Source: an uncultured Eubacteriales bacterium (GTDB lineage: Bacteria > Bacillota > Clostridia > Christensenellales > CAG-138). Taken from it: 64,000 nucleotides of DNA. The notes under the pieces were generated by a model, which did not search any database, had not been told where the DNA came from, and was given only the letters and a program-made list of their open reading frames with translations. The position numbers and the translations under genes were made by a program. This document shows positions 24,870 to 32,516 of the stretch, one piece after another (within the stretch, counting starts at the first letter, position 1; every line of letters starts with the position of its first letter). The stretch covers positions 23,087 through 87,086 of the forward strand of contig UQGA01000008.1 of NCBI GenBank assembly GCA_900540495.1, read 5' to 3'.

Positions 24870-25312
24870 AAAGTATCAAACGCGGTCGCGCGCCCTCGAT
24901 GATGGGCGGCGTAATGAGCCTGCTGATCGGCCTGTTCGGCGTGGCGTGGACCATCGTCGCACTGCGCATCGGCGGCGGCTTCATGGCGGTATTCGGCCTG
25001 ATCTTTGTGGCCGTTGCCGTCGTCCAGGCGCTCTATCATTTCAGGAACGCCACCGGAAAAAACCGTTACTCCGAATACGATATCACCGACGGACGGGAGG
25101 AGCCCGACCCGCTGAACGAGCGGTTTGACGGGGCGCCGGTTGCAGGCGGCCCGTCGGGCCCGTCCGCTTCCGCCCCGTCCGCTTCCGCCCCGTCCGCTTC
25201 CGCCCCGTCCGCTTCCGCCCCGTCCGGCAGCCTGTTCTGCCCCTACTGCGGCGCGCCCGTGGACATAAATTTTGCCTTTTGCAACCGGTGCGGCAAGCGC
25301 CTGCCGGATTAA
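24866..25312 (+). CDS. Small membrane protein with C-terminal zinc ribbon
   Basis: 148 residues. Two hydrophobic helices (about 12-32 and 37-55) are followed by a charged segment, a low-complexity linker with four PSASA repeats (about 99-118) and a zinc ribbon with CPYCGAPVDINFAFCNRCGKRL. The two CxxC pairs are intact. Such proteins are common in Firmicutes and have no assigned role. The start overlaps the tmk stop by 4 bases, implying translational coupling. Confidence 0.8.
   Translation: MKSIKRGRAPSMMGGVMSLLIGLFGVAWTIVALRIGGGFMAVFGLIFVAVAVVQALYHFRNATGKNRYSEYDITDGREEPDPLNERFDGAPVAGGPSGPSASAPSASAPSASAPSASAPSGSLFCPYCGAPVDINFAFCNRCGKRLPD
25160..25219 (+). repeat. Four tandem 15-bp units encoding PSASA
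   Basis: Four identical copies of a 15-bp unit fall in frame inside the zinc-ribbon protein gene, forming its flexible linker. Confidence 0.92.
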
Positions 25313-25360
25313 GCGTCCGCAACGCGCGGCTGCGTCCTGCGCATCGGCTCAAGTAAAAAT

Positions 25361-25389
25361 GGTCTGCGCGTTTGGCGCAGGCCGTTTTT
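25361..25389 (+). terminator. Intrinsic terminator of the dapL-tmk operon
   Basis: A GGTCTGCGC/GCGCAGGCC stem (one G-U) is followed by GTTTTTC. The rest of the gap to 25555 shows nothing recognisable except a short repeated GCGCG..ATTTTAG string near 25490-25515. Confidence 0.8.
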
Positions 25390-25554
25390 CGTTGTTGCCC
25401 GTTTCCCGCTTCCCCCCCCCTCGCCCGGCAACGCCTGCGGCTGCGGGCCGTCGCCCCGCAAAAAGCCGGCGCCCAAAGGGCGAACCGGCGCGCGATTTTA
25501 GGGCGCGTGATTTTAGAAAGCGGGAAAGCGGCCGCAAGCATGCCGCCCGGGGTG

Positions 25555-25588
25555 AAAAAGGCCGAAGCAGGCGATACGCGCCTGCTTC
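25555..25588 (-). terminator. Intrinsic terminator of tRNA-Thr
   Basis: A perfect 10-bp stem (25564-25573 with 25579-25588). On the minus strand it is followed by GGCCTTTTT. Confidence 0.85.
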
Positions 25589-25592
25589 GATA

Positions 25593-25668
25593 TGGAGCTG
25601 ATGAGCAGATTCGAACTGCCTACCTCTTCATTACCAATGAAGTGCTCTACCGACTGAGCTACATCAGC
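25593..25668 (-). tRNA. tRNA-Thr (GGT)
   Basis: 76 bases with CCA encoded. The acceptor GCTGATG pairs with CATCAGC. The anticodon stem CTTCA/TGAAG encloses the loop TTGGTAA, so the anticodon is GGT. The T-arm GTTCGAATC is intact. It has its own promoter (25707-25735) and terminator. Confidence 0.97.
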
Positions 25669-25706
25669 ATCGCTATTTCAATATGTTGCAGATTCGCAAC
25701 AAACCC

Positions 25707-25735
25707 ATTATAGCGAATGCTTGCCGGTTTGGCAA
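25707..25735 (-). promoter_or_regulatory. Promoter of tRNA-Thr
   Basis: On the minus strand TTGCCA (25730-25735), 17 bases, TATAAT (25707-25712). Transcription would start about 32 bases before the tRNA. Confidence 0.75.
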
Positions 25736-25768
25736 GAGTTTTTTGCATGTTTTCGGTGACAATTTCAA

Positions 25769-27058
25769 TCAGTTTTCCGCACGGATCAGGCTTTCAACAG
25801 CTTTTACACAGGGCAACCGTCGAATCTCCTCGAGCGCGGCCTGCACGCTGAGCTCATGCGCCTCGTGCGTCATGAACGAAATGTGGGAAGACCCGCCGTT
25901 TGCCTCGCCGAGCTGGAGCACGTCCTTGAGCGACACGCCGTGCGCGGCAAAGCTCTGCGCGATCGCGGCCATGGTGCCGGGTTCGTCATATACCTCGATA
26001 CGCGCACAGTAGATGCAGCGAAAGTCCCGTACAAGATCGATTTCGCGACTCATGGCGGCATCGTTGCGAAATGTCATGTAGCGGTGATGTCCGACCGCAT
26101 GGCAGGCGTAAACAATATCCGATACAACAGCGGAGGCGGTAGGCATACGGCCTGCACCGCGGCCATAGAGCATAATATCATCGACTGCGTGTCCCGTCAG
26201 AAAGACCGCGTTGAAAACGCCGCGCACGGAGGCGAGCGGATGTGTTTTCCGGATCATGGTCGGGTGGACGCGCACCTCGATGCGGGGTCCCGTTTTTTTA
26301 CCGATGGCAAGGAGTTTGATCTCATAACCGAGGAGCTTCGCTGTCTCAAAATCGGCTTTGGTGAGCTTTGTGATGCCTTCACGATAGATCACATCGACAG
26401 GCATGTGCGCATGGAACGCCATGGACGAGAGGATGGAGAGCTTGTAAACCGCGTCGAAAGCCTCGATATCGGCGGTAGGATCCGCTTCGGCATACCCAAG
26501 CCGCTGCGCCTCAGCAAGCGCGTCCGAAAAGTCCTTGCCCTCTTCGCTCATTTTCGTGAGGATATAATTTGTTGTGCCGTTGATGATCCCCATAACGCGG
26601 GTAAGATTGTTTGCCTGCATGGAGTCCGTGATTGTGCGGAGAACGGGAATGCCGCCGCCTACAGTTCCTTCAAAATACAGGCCCGCGCCCGACGATTTCG
26701 CCGCGGCTTCAAATTCAAACCAGAACTTGCTGATGACCTCCTTGTTGGAGGTGACGACTGTTTTCCCGGCCTCCAGCGCGCGCAGAATATAGCTCCGGGC
26801 TGGCTCAACGCCGCCCATGCATTCTACGACAACGGAAACGGAAGCATCCGAAAGAATGTCGTCATAGTCCGTGGTAAACAGGGCTCGGGGCGCAAGTCCG
26901 AGAAGAGACGCGCGCTCGATGTCGCGAACCAGAATATGCGAAACGCAGAGGTCGAGCGACTCGCGATGCATGAGATCGCCGTGATTCTCCGTTAGAATGC
27001 GATATACGCCGGTGCCGACCGTGCCGAAGCCGAGGATAGCCAGTTGATACTGTTTCAT
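25769..27058 (-). CDS. hom: Homoserine dehydrogenase
   Basis: 429 residues, the monofunctional type. It reduces aspartate semialdehyde to homoserine for threonine and methionine. The Rossmann motif is GFGTVGTGV at the N-terminus; TSNKEVISKFW, GGGIPVLRTI and IINGTTNYILTKM mark the catalytic domain, with EADPTADIEAFDAVYK. A C-terminal ACT domain (last 80 residues) should bind threonine for feedback control. AAAGG lies about 11 bases before the start. It follows the transporter-pantothenate kinase fusion by 37 bases. Base composition is lower in GC than the flanks. Confidence 0.97.
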   Translation of the reverse strand: MKQYQLAILGFGTVGTGVYRILTENHGDLMHRESLDLCVSHILVRDIERASLLGLAPRALFTTDYDDILSDASVSVVVECMGGVEPARSYILRALEAGKTVVTSNKEVISKFWFEFEAAAKSSGAGLYFEGTVGGGIPVLRTITDSMQANNLTRVMGIINGTTNYILTKMSEEGKDFSDALAEAQRLGYAEADPTADIEAFDAVYKLSILSSMAFHAHMPVDVIYREGITKLTKADFETAKLLGYEIKLLAIGKKTGPRIEVRVHPTMIRKTHPLASVRGVFNAVFLTGHAVDDIMLYGRGAGRMPTASAVVSDIVYACHAVGHHRYMTFRNDAAMSREIDLVRDFRCIYCARIEVYDEPGTMAAIAQSFAAHGVSLKDVLQLGEANGGSSHISFMTHEAHELSVQAALEEIRRLPCVKAVESLIRAEN

Positions 27059-27095
27059 GCGGAAAAAGCCTTTCAGTCAAATCACGGTTGTTCGT

Positions 27096-28430
27096 TCAGT
27101 TCTCCATGGCGGCGCCGATCGCAACGGCAAAGGGCGCATGCTCCGGTACGATAAAGCGGACATGATGCAGCGCGGCTACCTCGTCCAGGCTGCGCGCCGC
27201 CGCAGGAAAGTCGCTGATCGTTCCGACGAGAACGATGGAGCGGGTGAGACGCTTTTTGACGGCAAAAGCGGCCATGACGCCGATGCTTTCAAACACGAGA
27301 TTGCAAAGGCCGGCGGCAAGATCCTCGCGCGTAACGTTCGCACCGGTCTTTGCAAGATTTGCAACCGTAGAGGTCGGCGTAAGATCCGGCAGAACGCCTG
27401 CACAGACGTCCTTCAGCTGAAGATCGACATGCGAAAGATCACCGCTTTGCGCCAGCCGGGAGAATTCGTCCATATCGGTCACGCCGCACAGCCGCGCGGC
27501 AAGGCTCTGCATGGTGCCGCCGCCGAGCCCGGTGCCGCCGACATGCCAGGAGCGGAAAGGTGTGACGCGGACAAAGGAAGTTCCCGTACCAAGGCTGACG
27601 ACGAGGCAATTGGGCTTCTTTGCCAGGTGGCTTGCACCGCGCGAGAGCGAGGCAAACTCATCCGCGTGTTTCGTGGGAAGCGACAGAATATCGCCCTGAA
27701 CCGAAGCCGATCCGACGCCCGTAATGGCAATGCGGGCGGCGTTTTCGGCGCCGAGACGCTGAATGGCCGCCTCAAGGCTTTCGGTGTCCTCTTTGCGCAG
27801 GGTGCGCAGGCAGCGGCCGTTTTTGACGAGGGCGAGCTTTGTCGCCGAAGCGCCGAAGTCGATGCCGAGCACGAGCTCACGCGGCTGCAATGCAGCAAGC
27901 ACCGCAGGAACGATGATGATCGCAGCGCCGAGTTCGATCAAGCCGTTGACGCCGATAAGCGTCATGTAGATCGTTTCAATGAGACTACCGTTGATGATGG
28001 CGGAAAACAGCTTGAGAGCGGACAAGACGAGCACTGTGTTTGTCAGCGTTGCCGCGGCGGCAGACAGCGCACCGACGACATAGGGCTTGCATTTTGCCTT
28101 GCGCAGCCCGGCAGCGGCAAAACCTGCCACCGCGCCGACGATGACACGCGGAACAAGAGAGATCAGCGGATTTGTAAACGGCGCCCACAGCGGATTTGTA
28201 AATGCGCGTATCACGCAGGTCGCGCCCCAAACGAACCCGAGCCATGCGCCGTACTTCCAGCCGAGAAGCACACCGCCGATCGCAACGACGATATGCAGCG
28301 TTGTGATTTCGATCAGGCCATAATAAATGTAGCCGGTATACGGAATAACGGTCATGACAATGATCAGAGCTGACAGTACAGCGGCCATTGTAAATGCGCG
28401 TAGGTTTTGACGTTTCATGGGCTTTGGCAT
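27096..28430 (-). CDS. Fusion: ECF transporter S component (pantothenate-type) with type II pantothenate kinase
   Basis: 444 residues. Residues about 10-190 are a six-helix S component of an energy-coupling-factor vitamin transporter: AFTMAAVLSALIIVMTVIPYTG, then LHIVVAIGGVLLGWKYGAWLGFVWG and PRVIVGAVAGFAAAG. From about 195 a complete type II pantothenate kinase follows: LVLGIDFGASATKLALV (phosphate-1 loop), ITGVGSA, VVSLGTGTSFV, GGTGLGGGTM and VLVGTI. The S component would capture pantothenate and the kinase phosphorylate it to trap it and start CoA synthesis. GGAGGT sets the ATG at 28430. No ECF ATPases or T component are in the window. The domains are clear; the vitamin is inferred from the kinase. 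Confidence 0.85.
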   Translation of the reverse strand: MPKPMKRQNLRAFTMAAVLSALIIVMTVIPYTGYIYYGLIEITTLHIVVAIGGVLLGWKYGAWLGFVWGATCVIRAFTNPLWAPFTNPLISLVPRVIVGAVAGFAAAGLRKAKCKPYVVGALSAAAATLTNTVLVLSALKLFSAIINGSLIETIYMTLIGVNGLIELGAAIIIVPAVLAALQPRELVLGIDFGASATKLALVKNGRCLRTLRKEDTESLEAAIQRLGAENAARIAITGVGSASVQGDILSLPTKHADEFASLSRGASHLAKKPNCLVVSLGTGTSFVRVTPFRSWHVGGTGLGGGTMQSLAARLCGVTDMDEFSRLAQSGDLSHVDLQLKDVCAGVLPDLTPTSTVANLAKTGANVTREDLAAGLCNLVFESIGVMAAFAVKKRLTRSIVLVGTISDFPAAARSLDEVAALHHVRFIVPEHAPFAVAIGAAMEN

Positions 28431-28533
28431 TGAATAGTACCTCCATTTCCGTGATCGCCGGCGTACAGTTCTATATTCCGGCAAAAGGCCGTGTGGCGGC
28501 GCAGCGCGTTTCGACGAATGCCGCCTCTCGATA

Positions 28534-28562
28534 ATTGTATATTGTTTTCACGGATATGGCAA
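28534..28562 (-). promoter_or_regulatory. Promoter of the pantothenate fusion gene and hom
   Basis: On the minus strand TTGCCA (28557-28562), 17 bases, TACAAT (28534-28539). The leader to 28430 is about 97 bases; no known riboswitch was recognised in it. Confidence 0.55.
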
Positions 28563-28608
28563 TGCAAAAGGCGCAAACTATCTGAAAATGATTGAAGGGA
28601 GCGGCAGA

Positions 28609-29640
28609 ATGAAACGACAGGATCATGCGGGGACGCAGGGGGAACGAAAGCCTTCCGTTGCGGCGACGGCGGGATTTGTCCTTGTGACGGTCCTGCTTGC
28701 ATATGGCGCGGCGAGACTGCTGTTCGGCACGATCTCCAGAGAGTTTACAAAAGAGGAGGCGTCCATGGAAACGCCGGCGGCAGCCGCGGAAGGACTGCAG
28801 CCGGGCAAGCAGACCGATGCGGCGCAAGCGGTATTCACACCGTCGCCCGCAGAACTTCGCACGCAAGAACCGCCAAAGGAAAGCGTCGCGCCGGAGACAA
28901 CGGAAGAACAGCCGGAGAGAACGCCTTTGCCGCACGGGACTGTCCTGCCGGAAGGACTGCCGGAAGAACTGCCGGCAGCGGCGATCGGCGTGCAATCGGC
29001 TCCAAAGCAGTTTTCCTGCGGCGCGCTGGATCTGGTATTCGGCATGACCGATACAGAGGGAAACATCGAATGCGTCGCCGTGCTCGTTTCGGCAGACGAA
29101 AGAACCACGCTGCTTTCGCTGCCCGGAAATTGCCGGACGGCTGGCGGCGCGCTGCTGTCCGAGTATGCAGGAGAACAACTGCTCGAGGCCGTCGGAGAGG
29201 TCGTTCCGGTACGGTATGAGACCTATGCCTATATTTCAAAAACGAATGCGGCGGATTGCATCGACGCGCTTGGTTCGCTGTTCATCGCCGGAAAGCTGAG
29301 GACGGGAGAGGAAACGCTGGCGTATCTGGACAGCGCAGGAAAGGATCCCCTGCTGACCGCAGAGCGCTTTGCCGTTATTCTGCAGGCATTGACTGAGAAA
29401 CTGCACGAACTGCCGCTGCTGCGGATGCTTGCTGCGAAGAATGTGCTGCAAGCGGCGGTCAAAACCAATTTGAAGGAAAAAACGGGCTGGGCGCTCTATC
29501 GAAGCCTGGTGAAGACGGACACGGAAGCGATCCGCCGCCGGACGATCCCGGTGGACTCGGCATTGATCGACGGACGGCGCTGTTATATGCCGGATGAAAC
29601 GCTCATGGAAAGTTTATTTGAAGAACTATACAAATCCTGA
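28609..29640 (+). CDS. Membrane-anchored, degenerate LytR-CpsA-Psr (LCP)-like protein
   Basis: 343 residues. A short basic N-terminus, one membrane helix (about 17-38), a long Glu/Pro/Ala-rich linker to about 130, then a domain following LCP order: LDLVFGMTDTEGNIECVAVLVSADERTTLLSLPGNCR, a Gly/Glu-Leu-Leu segment, TNAADCIDALGSLF and GEETLAYLDSAGKDPLLTAERF. LCP enzymes attach anionic polymers to peptidoglycan. Here the Arg-Asp catalytic signature after the LSLP strand is not seen (GNCR instead), so activity is doubtful. The start is at 28609 with GAAGGGAG upstream. Assignment is by pattern only. Confidence 0.55.
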   Translation: MKRQDHAGTQGERKPSVAATAGFVLVTVLLAYGAARLLFGTISREFTKEEASMETPAAAAEGLQPGKQTDAAQAVFTPSPAELRTQEPPKESVAPETTEEQPERTPLPHGTVLPEGLPEELPAAAIGVQSAPKQFSCGALDLVFGMTDTEGNIECVAVLVSADERTTLLSLPGNCRTAGGALLSEYAGEQLLEAVGEVVPVRYETYAYISKTNAADCIDALGSLFIAGKLRTGEETLAYLDSAGKDPLLTAERFAVILQALTEKLHELPLLRMLAAKNVLQAAVKTNLKEKTGWALYRSLVKTDTEAIRRRTIPVDSALIDGRRCYMPDETLMESLFEELYKS

Positions 29641-29650
29641 CAAAAAAACA

Positions 29651-29679
29651 TTGACACCAAAGCAAAGTTAGTCTATACT
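29651..29679 (+). promoter_or_regulatory. Strong promoter of the five-tRNA cluster
   Basis: TTGACA (29651-29656), 17 bases, TATACT (29674-29679): consensus -35 and near-consensus -10, starting about 16 bases before tRNA-Val. Confidence 0.88.
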
Positions 29680-29701
29680 CATAAATGCGCGTTTGCGTGT
29701 T

Positions 29702-29777
29702 GGGAGCATAGCTCAGCTGGGAGAGCACTTGCCTTACAAGCAAGGGGTCACAGGTTCGAGCCCTGTTGTTCCCACCA
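29702..29777 (+). tRNA. tRNA-Val (TAC)
   Basis: 76 bases with CCA encoded. The acceptor GGGAGCA pairs with TGTTCCC (one G-U); the anticodon loop CTTACAA gives TAC. Confidence 0.97.
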
Positions 29778-29784
29778 GAGATGT

Positions 29785-29861
29785 GGCCCGGTAGTTCAGT
29801 TGGTTAGAATGCCAGCCTGTCACGCTGGAGGTCAGGGGTTCGAGCCCCCTCCGGGTCGCCA
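29785..29861 (+). tRNA. tRNA-Asp (GTC)
   Basis: 77 bases with CCA encoded. The acceptor GGCCCGG pairs with CCGGGTC; the anticodon loop CTGTCAC gives GTC. Confidence 0.97.
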
Positions 29862-29863
29862 AT

Positions 29864-29939
29864 GCCTCGGTAGCTCAGCTGGTAGAGCAAGGGACTGAAA
29901 ATCCCTGTGTCGGTGGTTCGACTCCACTCTGAGGCACCA
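29864..29939 (+). tRNA. tRNA-Phe (GAA)
   Basis: 76 bases with CCA encoded. The acceptor GCCTCGG pairs with CTGAGGC (one G-U); the anticodon loop CTGAAAA gives GAA. Confidence 0.97.
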
Positions 29940-29941
29940 TT

Positions 29942-30017
29942 GCGGGAGTAGCTCATTTGGTAGAGCGCAGCCTTGCCAAGGCTGAGGTGGCGGGTTCGAG
30001 CCCCGTCTCCCGCTCCA
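29942..30017 (+). tRNA. tRNA-Gly (GCC)
   Basis: 76 bases with CCA encoded. The acceptor GCGGGAG pairs with CTCCCGC; the anticodon loop TTGCCAA gives GCC. Confidence 0.97.
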
Positions 30018-30022
30018 TCCCC

Positions 30023-30097
30023 GGCGACATAGCCAAGCGGTAAGGCAAGGGTCTGCAAAATCCTCATTCCCCGGTTCGATTCCGGGTGTCGCCTCCA
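30023..30097 (+). tRNA. tRNA-Cys (GCA)
   Basis: 75 bases with CCA encoded. The acceptor GGCGACA pairs with TGTCGCC; the anticodon loop CTGCAAA gives GCA. Confidence 0.97.
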
Positions 30098-30100
30098 CCA

Positions 30101-30137
30101 CGCCGGAGCAAAGTACGCTTTGCTCCGGCGTTTTTTT
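30101..30137 (+). terminator. Intrinsic terminator of the tRNA cluster
   Basis: A perfect 13-bp stem CGCCGGAGCAAAG/CTTTGCTCCGGCG, a TACG loop and seven T. Confidence 0.95.
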
Positions 30138-30159
30138 CGTGCAAATTAGCGCGCCGGGG

Positions 30160-30375
30160 GGGACGGATGGGAAAAGCGCCGGGCGGGCGGCAAACGCGCG
30201 CGGGTGGGGCGGATGGCAAAAGCGCCGGGCGGGGCGGCTAAAGTTCCATGCGGGACGGCAAAAGCGTACCGGGTGGGGCGGATGGGAAAAGCGCCGGGCG
30301 GGGTGGCAAAAGCGCCGGGCGGATGGCAAAGCGCCGGGCGGGGCGGATGGCAAAGGTGCCGGGCGGGGCGGATAG
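30160..30375. repeat. GC-rich degenerate minisatellite
   Basis: About eight imperfect copies of a GGGCGGATGGCAAAAGCGCC-like core, with unit lengths of about 18-27 bases, fill the gap between the tRNA terminator and the promoter of the next operon. Units differ by small insertions (for example GGGCGGGGCGGATGG versus GGGTGGGGCGGATGG). I see no conserved reading frame or dyad in it. Confidence 0.8.
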
Positions 30376-30391
30376 AAATATGCAGACAGGC

Positions 30392-30420
30392 TTGCATTTG
30401 CCGGCGGTATGTGATATTAT
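30392..30420 (+). promoter_or_regulatory. Promoter of the secreted-protein/ABC operon
   Basis: TTGCAT (30392-30397), 17 bases, TATTAT (30415-30420) with TG one base upstream (extended -10). The leader to 30608 is about 180 bases, GC-rich, with no recognised riboswitch. Confidence 0.65.
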
Positions 30421-30607
30421 GAGTTTGTAAAAATCCGGGCATTTCATTTCCACCATTCGGCCCGGTACGCACGGCAGCACAATCCAAGAGGGGGGATGCG
30501 GCTGATTCCGGTTGCGGACGCGCGGCGCGCCGCGCGCCAGAGCGCCGGCAGTCCCGGCGCACGACAGAGTCCGATGATCGACAACAGAATAAGAAGAGGG
30601 GGATATT

Positions 30608-31162
30608 ATGATGAAAAGAAAGATCATCAGCCTGGCATTGGCCGCCATTCTTTTGTTCGTTTCGTCCACCGCACTTGCCGACCAAAGAGTCACCTGCGTA
30701 GACCACTCCACCATGCATACCACCTATGCGATCAGCGAGACCGCGTCCGGCCCCAATCAGCTCCTCCCTACCGGCAACTATGTCAACCACATCGTAGGAA
30801 CGGAGGACTCCGGACGCCTCACCAAAACGTTCCAGTTAGCAGCAACCTCCGACATCAGCGGCAACGCTTCCGGTTATGGATCGGTTTTCTGCTCCCACAA
30901 CAGCAGCCTGGGGCTGACGTCTCAAAAAAATCTGACGGTCATTTTGATGCGCTGGCACATCGATTCCAGCAAGCCCACCGGCAGATATGAGATCAGGGGC
31001 ATCGCTACCACACAGCGGCTCACCCAACGCGTCAAGCTGATCGAAAGCCATGGCGGCGACGGCTCCGTTACGTCATACTTATTCGAGAAGACCATCACAG
31101 CCGTCCCCCATACCTCCAGCCATATCGATGGGTTGCTGCTGGTCTATGCGGGAACGCTCTGA
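30608..31162 (+). CDS. Secreted protein of unknown function
   Basis: 184 residues. A clean Sec signal peptide (MMKRK, hydrophobic core, then a STALA/DQ cleavage site near residue 24) leaves a mature chain of about 160 residues, rich in Ser, Thr and His, with two Cys (VTCVDHS and VFCSHNS) that could form a disulfide. Predicted mostly beta by composition; no family recognised. AGAGGGGG precedes the start. It is first in an operon with a lipoprotein and a MacB-type ABC system, so it may be the substrate or a partner of that system. Confidence 0.75.
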   Translation: MMKRKIISLALAAILLFVSSTALADQRVTCVDHSTMHTTYAISETASGPNQLLPTGNYVNHIVGTEDSGRLTKTFQLAATSDISGNASGYGSVFCSHNSSLGLTSQKNLTVILMRWHIDSSKPTGRYEIRGIATTQRLTQRVKLIESHGGDGSVTSYLFEKTITAVPHTSSHIDGLLLVYAGTL

Positions 31163-31268
31163 CCATCCCGATTCTCCTGCGCGGCGGGGATGCCCCGCCG
31201 CGCAGGGACGCTTGCGCGAAACGGATTTTTGCGCGGCAGACACTTCCCGTCAAACGAAGGAGGTCAGG

Positions 31269-32507
31269 ATGAAAAAACATGCGCGCCATGCGCTCGGCCT
31301 GCTGGTCGCGGCGGCGTTGCTGGCGGGGTGCGCGCCCGCCGGCCGGTCCGGCCCGGATGCGGCCCCGATCTTTACGATTCCCGAAGACTATGTCTGCATT
31401 CCGGCAGAAAACCACTATCTGATGGATTACAGCTGGAACAGTGTGTACGCCGATCTGTCCGTGTACGCCGCGTTCCCGATCCAGGAGTTTACGCTTGAAA
31501 CGCCGCCGGAGAGCGGGATCAGGGCGACGGAATACTATTTGGCAGAAGACCCCTATTGGGAACAGCCGCGGACTCTGCCGTTCTATCTGTACCAGGCGTA
31601 TCGCGGGAAAGCATGGTCGGAATATGCCGAGCTGCAGCGGCAATATCTCGACACAAACTACAGCAGCGCGGCGGAAGCCGCTCTGCTGGCGGCGCAAAAC
31701 GAGTATCTGGAGGATTATACCGCGCTCGAGGCCGCCGGAGAACTGCCCGCATTGTACGAATACAATCTCTCCGTCCGGTTAGAACCGAAGGTGGGCGCGT
31801 CCGGCACGGTCACGTGCGACAGGCTGGATGTGACGATCAACGGCACGCCTTACTCCTTCCCCATCGGCGGCGTCGCCATCGACACGGAGACCCCGTTCCC
31901 GGCGGCGTCCCTGCAGGACAGGGCGGACGTGATACCGCTGACGTCTCCAAGCGCAAGGTCCGTGTCGTTCAACGAGGACGGCGTCTTTCTGCTGGCAGAG
32001 CACACCAGCTGGGACGTCCTTGCGGCGCAGAAAGATGCGGAAATCCTCAACCTGCAGCTCTCCTTTGATACGCCCTATTCCGTGGAAAGCATACGGGCAA
32101 AGGTGCTCAACAGCGCAACCGGCAGCCTGGACGAGGTCACCGGCAACGAATATTTTGATGGGGAATGGCTGGACGCAGCAGATTTCTACTGGGACGCGCA
32201 ATCGCCCATCCGCCTGAGCCAGGGACAGGTGCTGGAACTGTACATCACCGCGCACGACCAGCGGCTGGCGGGCAAGCTGTACGGCATGGTAAACCAGCCC
32301 GCGGAACTGTCCTACCGCGACGCGGACGGGCAGGTCTGGAAGGTCTATATGGATCTTGGTATAGAACTGTATCCGGCCTCCCCCTTTGAGGTTTACCTCG
32401 CCCGCGAGACCGAAACGGATGTGGCGGCCTATTATACGGATTACTATTTTCCCCTCAGCGACAGCGAGAACGACTATGGCATATACCTCATCGAAGAGGT
32501 GGAATGA
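31269..32507 (+). CDS. Lipoprotein of unknown function in the ABC operon
   Basis: 412 residues. The signal peptide ends in LLAGCAPAG, a good lipobox, so the mature protein is anchored outside the membrane. The body is acidic and Tyr-rich (for example EYYLAEDPYWEQP and YYTDYYFPLSDSENDYG), suggesting a beta-sandwich binding protein; no family recognised. AAGGAGGT lies at ideal spacing. It is followed after 9 bases by the adaptor gene. It could be a substrate-binding, immunity or chaperone component for the exporter. Confidence 0.8.
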   Translation: MKKHARHALGLLVAAALLAGCAPAGRSGPDAAPIFTIPEDYVCIPAENHYLMDYSWNSVYADLSVYAAFPIQEFTLETPPESGIRATEYYLAEDPYWEQPRTLPFYLYQAYRGKAWSEYAELQRQYLDTNYSSAAEAALLAAQNEYLEDYTALEAAGELPALYEYNLSVRLEPKVGASGTVTCDRLDVTINGTPYSFPIGGVAIDTETPFPAASLQDRADVIPLTSPSARSVSFNEDGVFLLAEHTSWDVLAAQKDAEILNLQLSFDTPYSVESIRAKVLNSATGSLDEVTGNEYFDGEWLDAADFYWDAQSPIRLSQGQVLELYITAHDQRLAGKLYGMVNQPAELSYRDADGQVWKVYMDLGIELYPASPFEVYLARETETDVAAYYTDYYFPLSDSENDYGIYLIEEVE

Positions 32508-32516
32508 GGTGATGAC

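Noticed and set aside
30160..30375. A CRISPR array
   Set aside because: Units are uneven (18-27 bases), degenerate and lack unique spacers; no cas genes are present.
30496..30990. A 164-codon frame beginning with AGAGGGGGG before its ATG
   Set aside because: It runs mostly out of frame through the secreted-protein gene and has Arg/Pro-rich shadow composition; at most a short upstream peptide.
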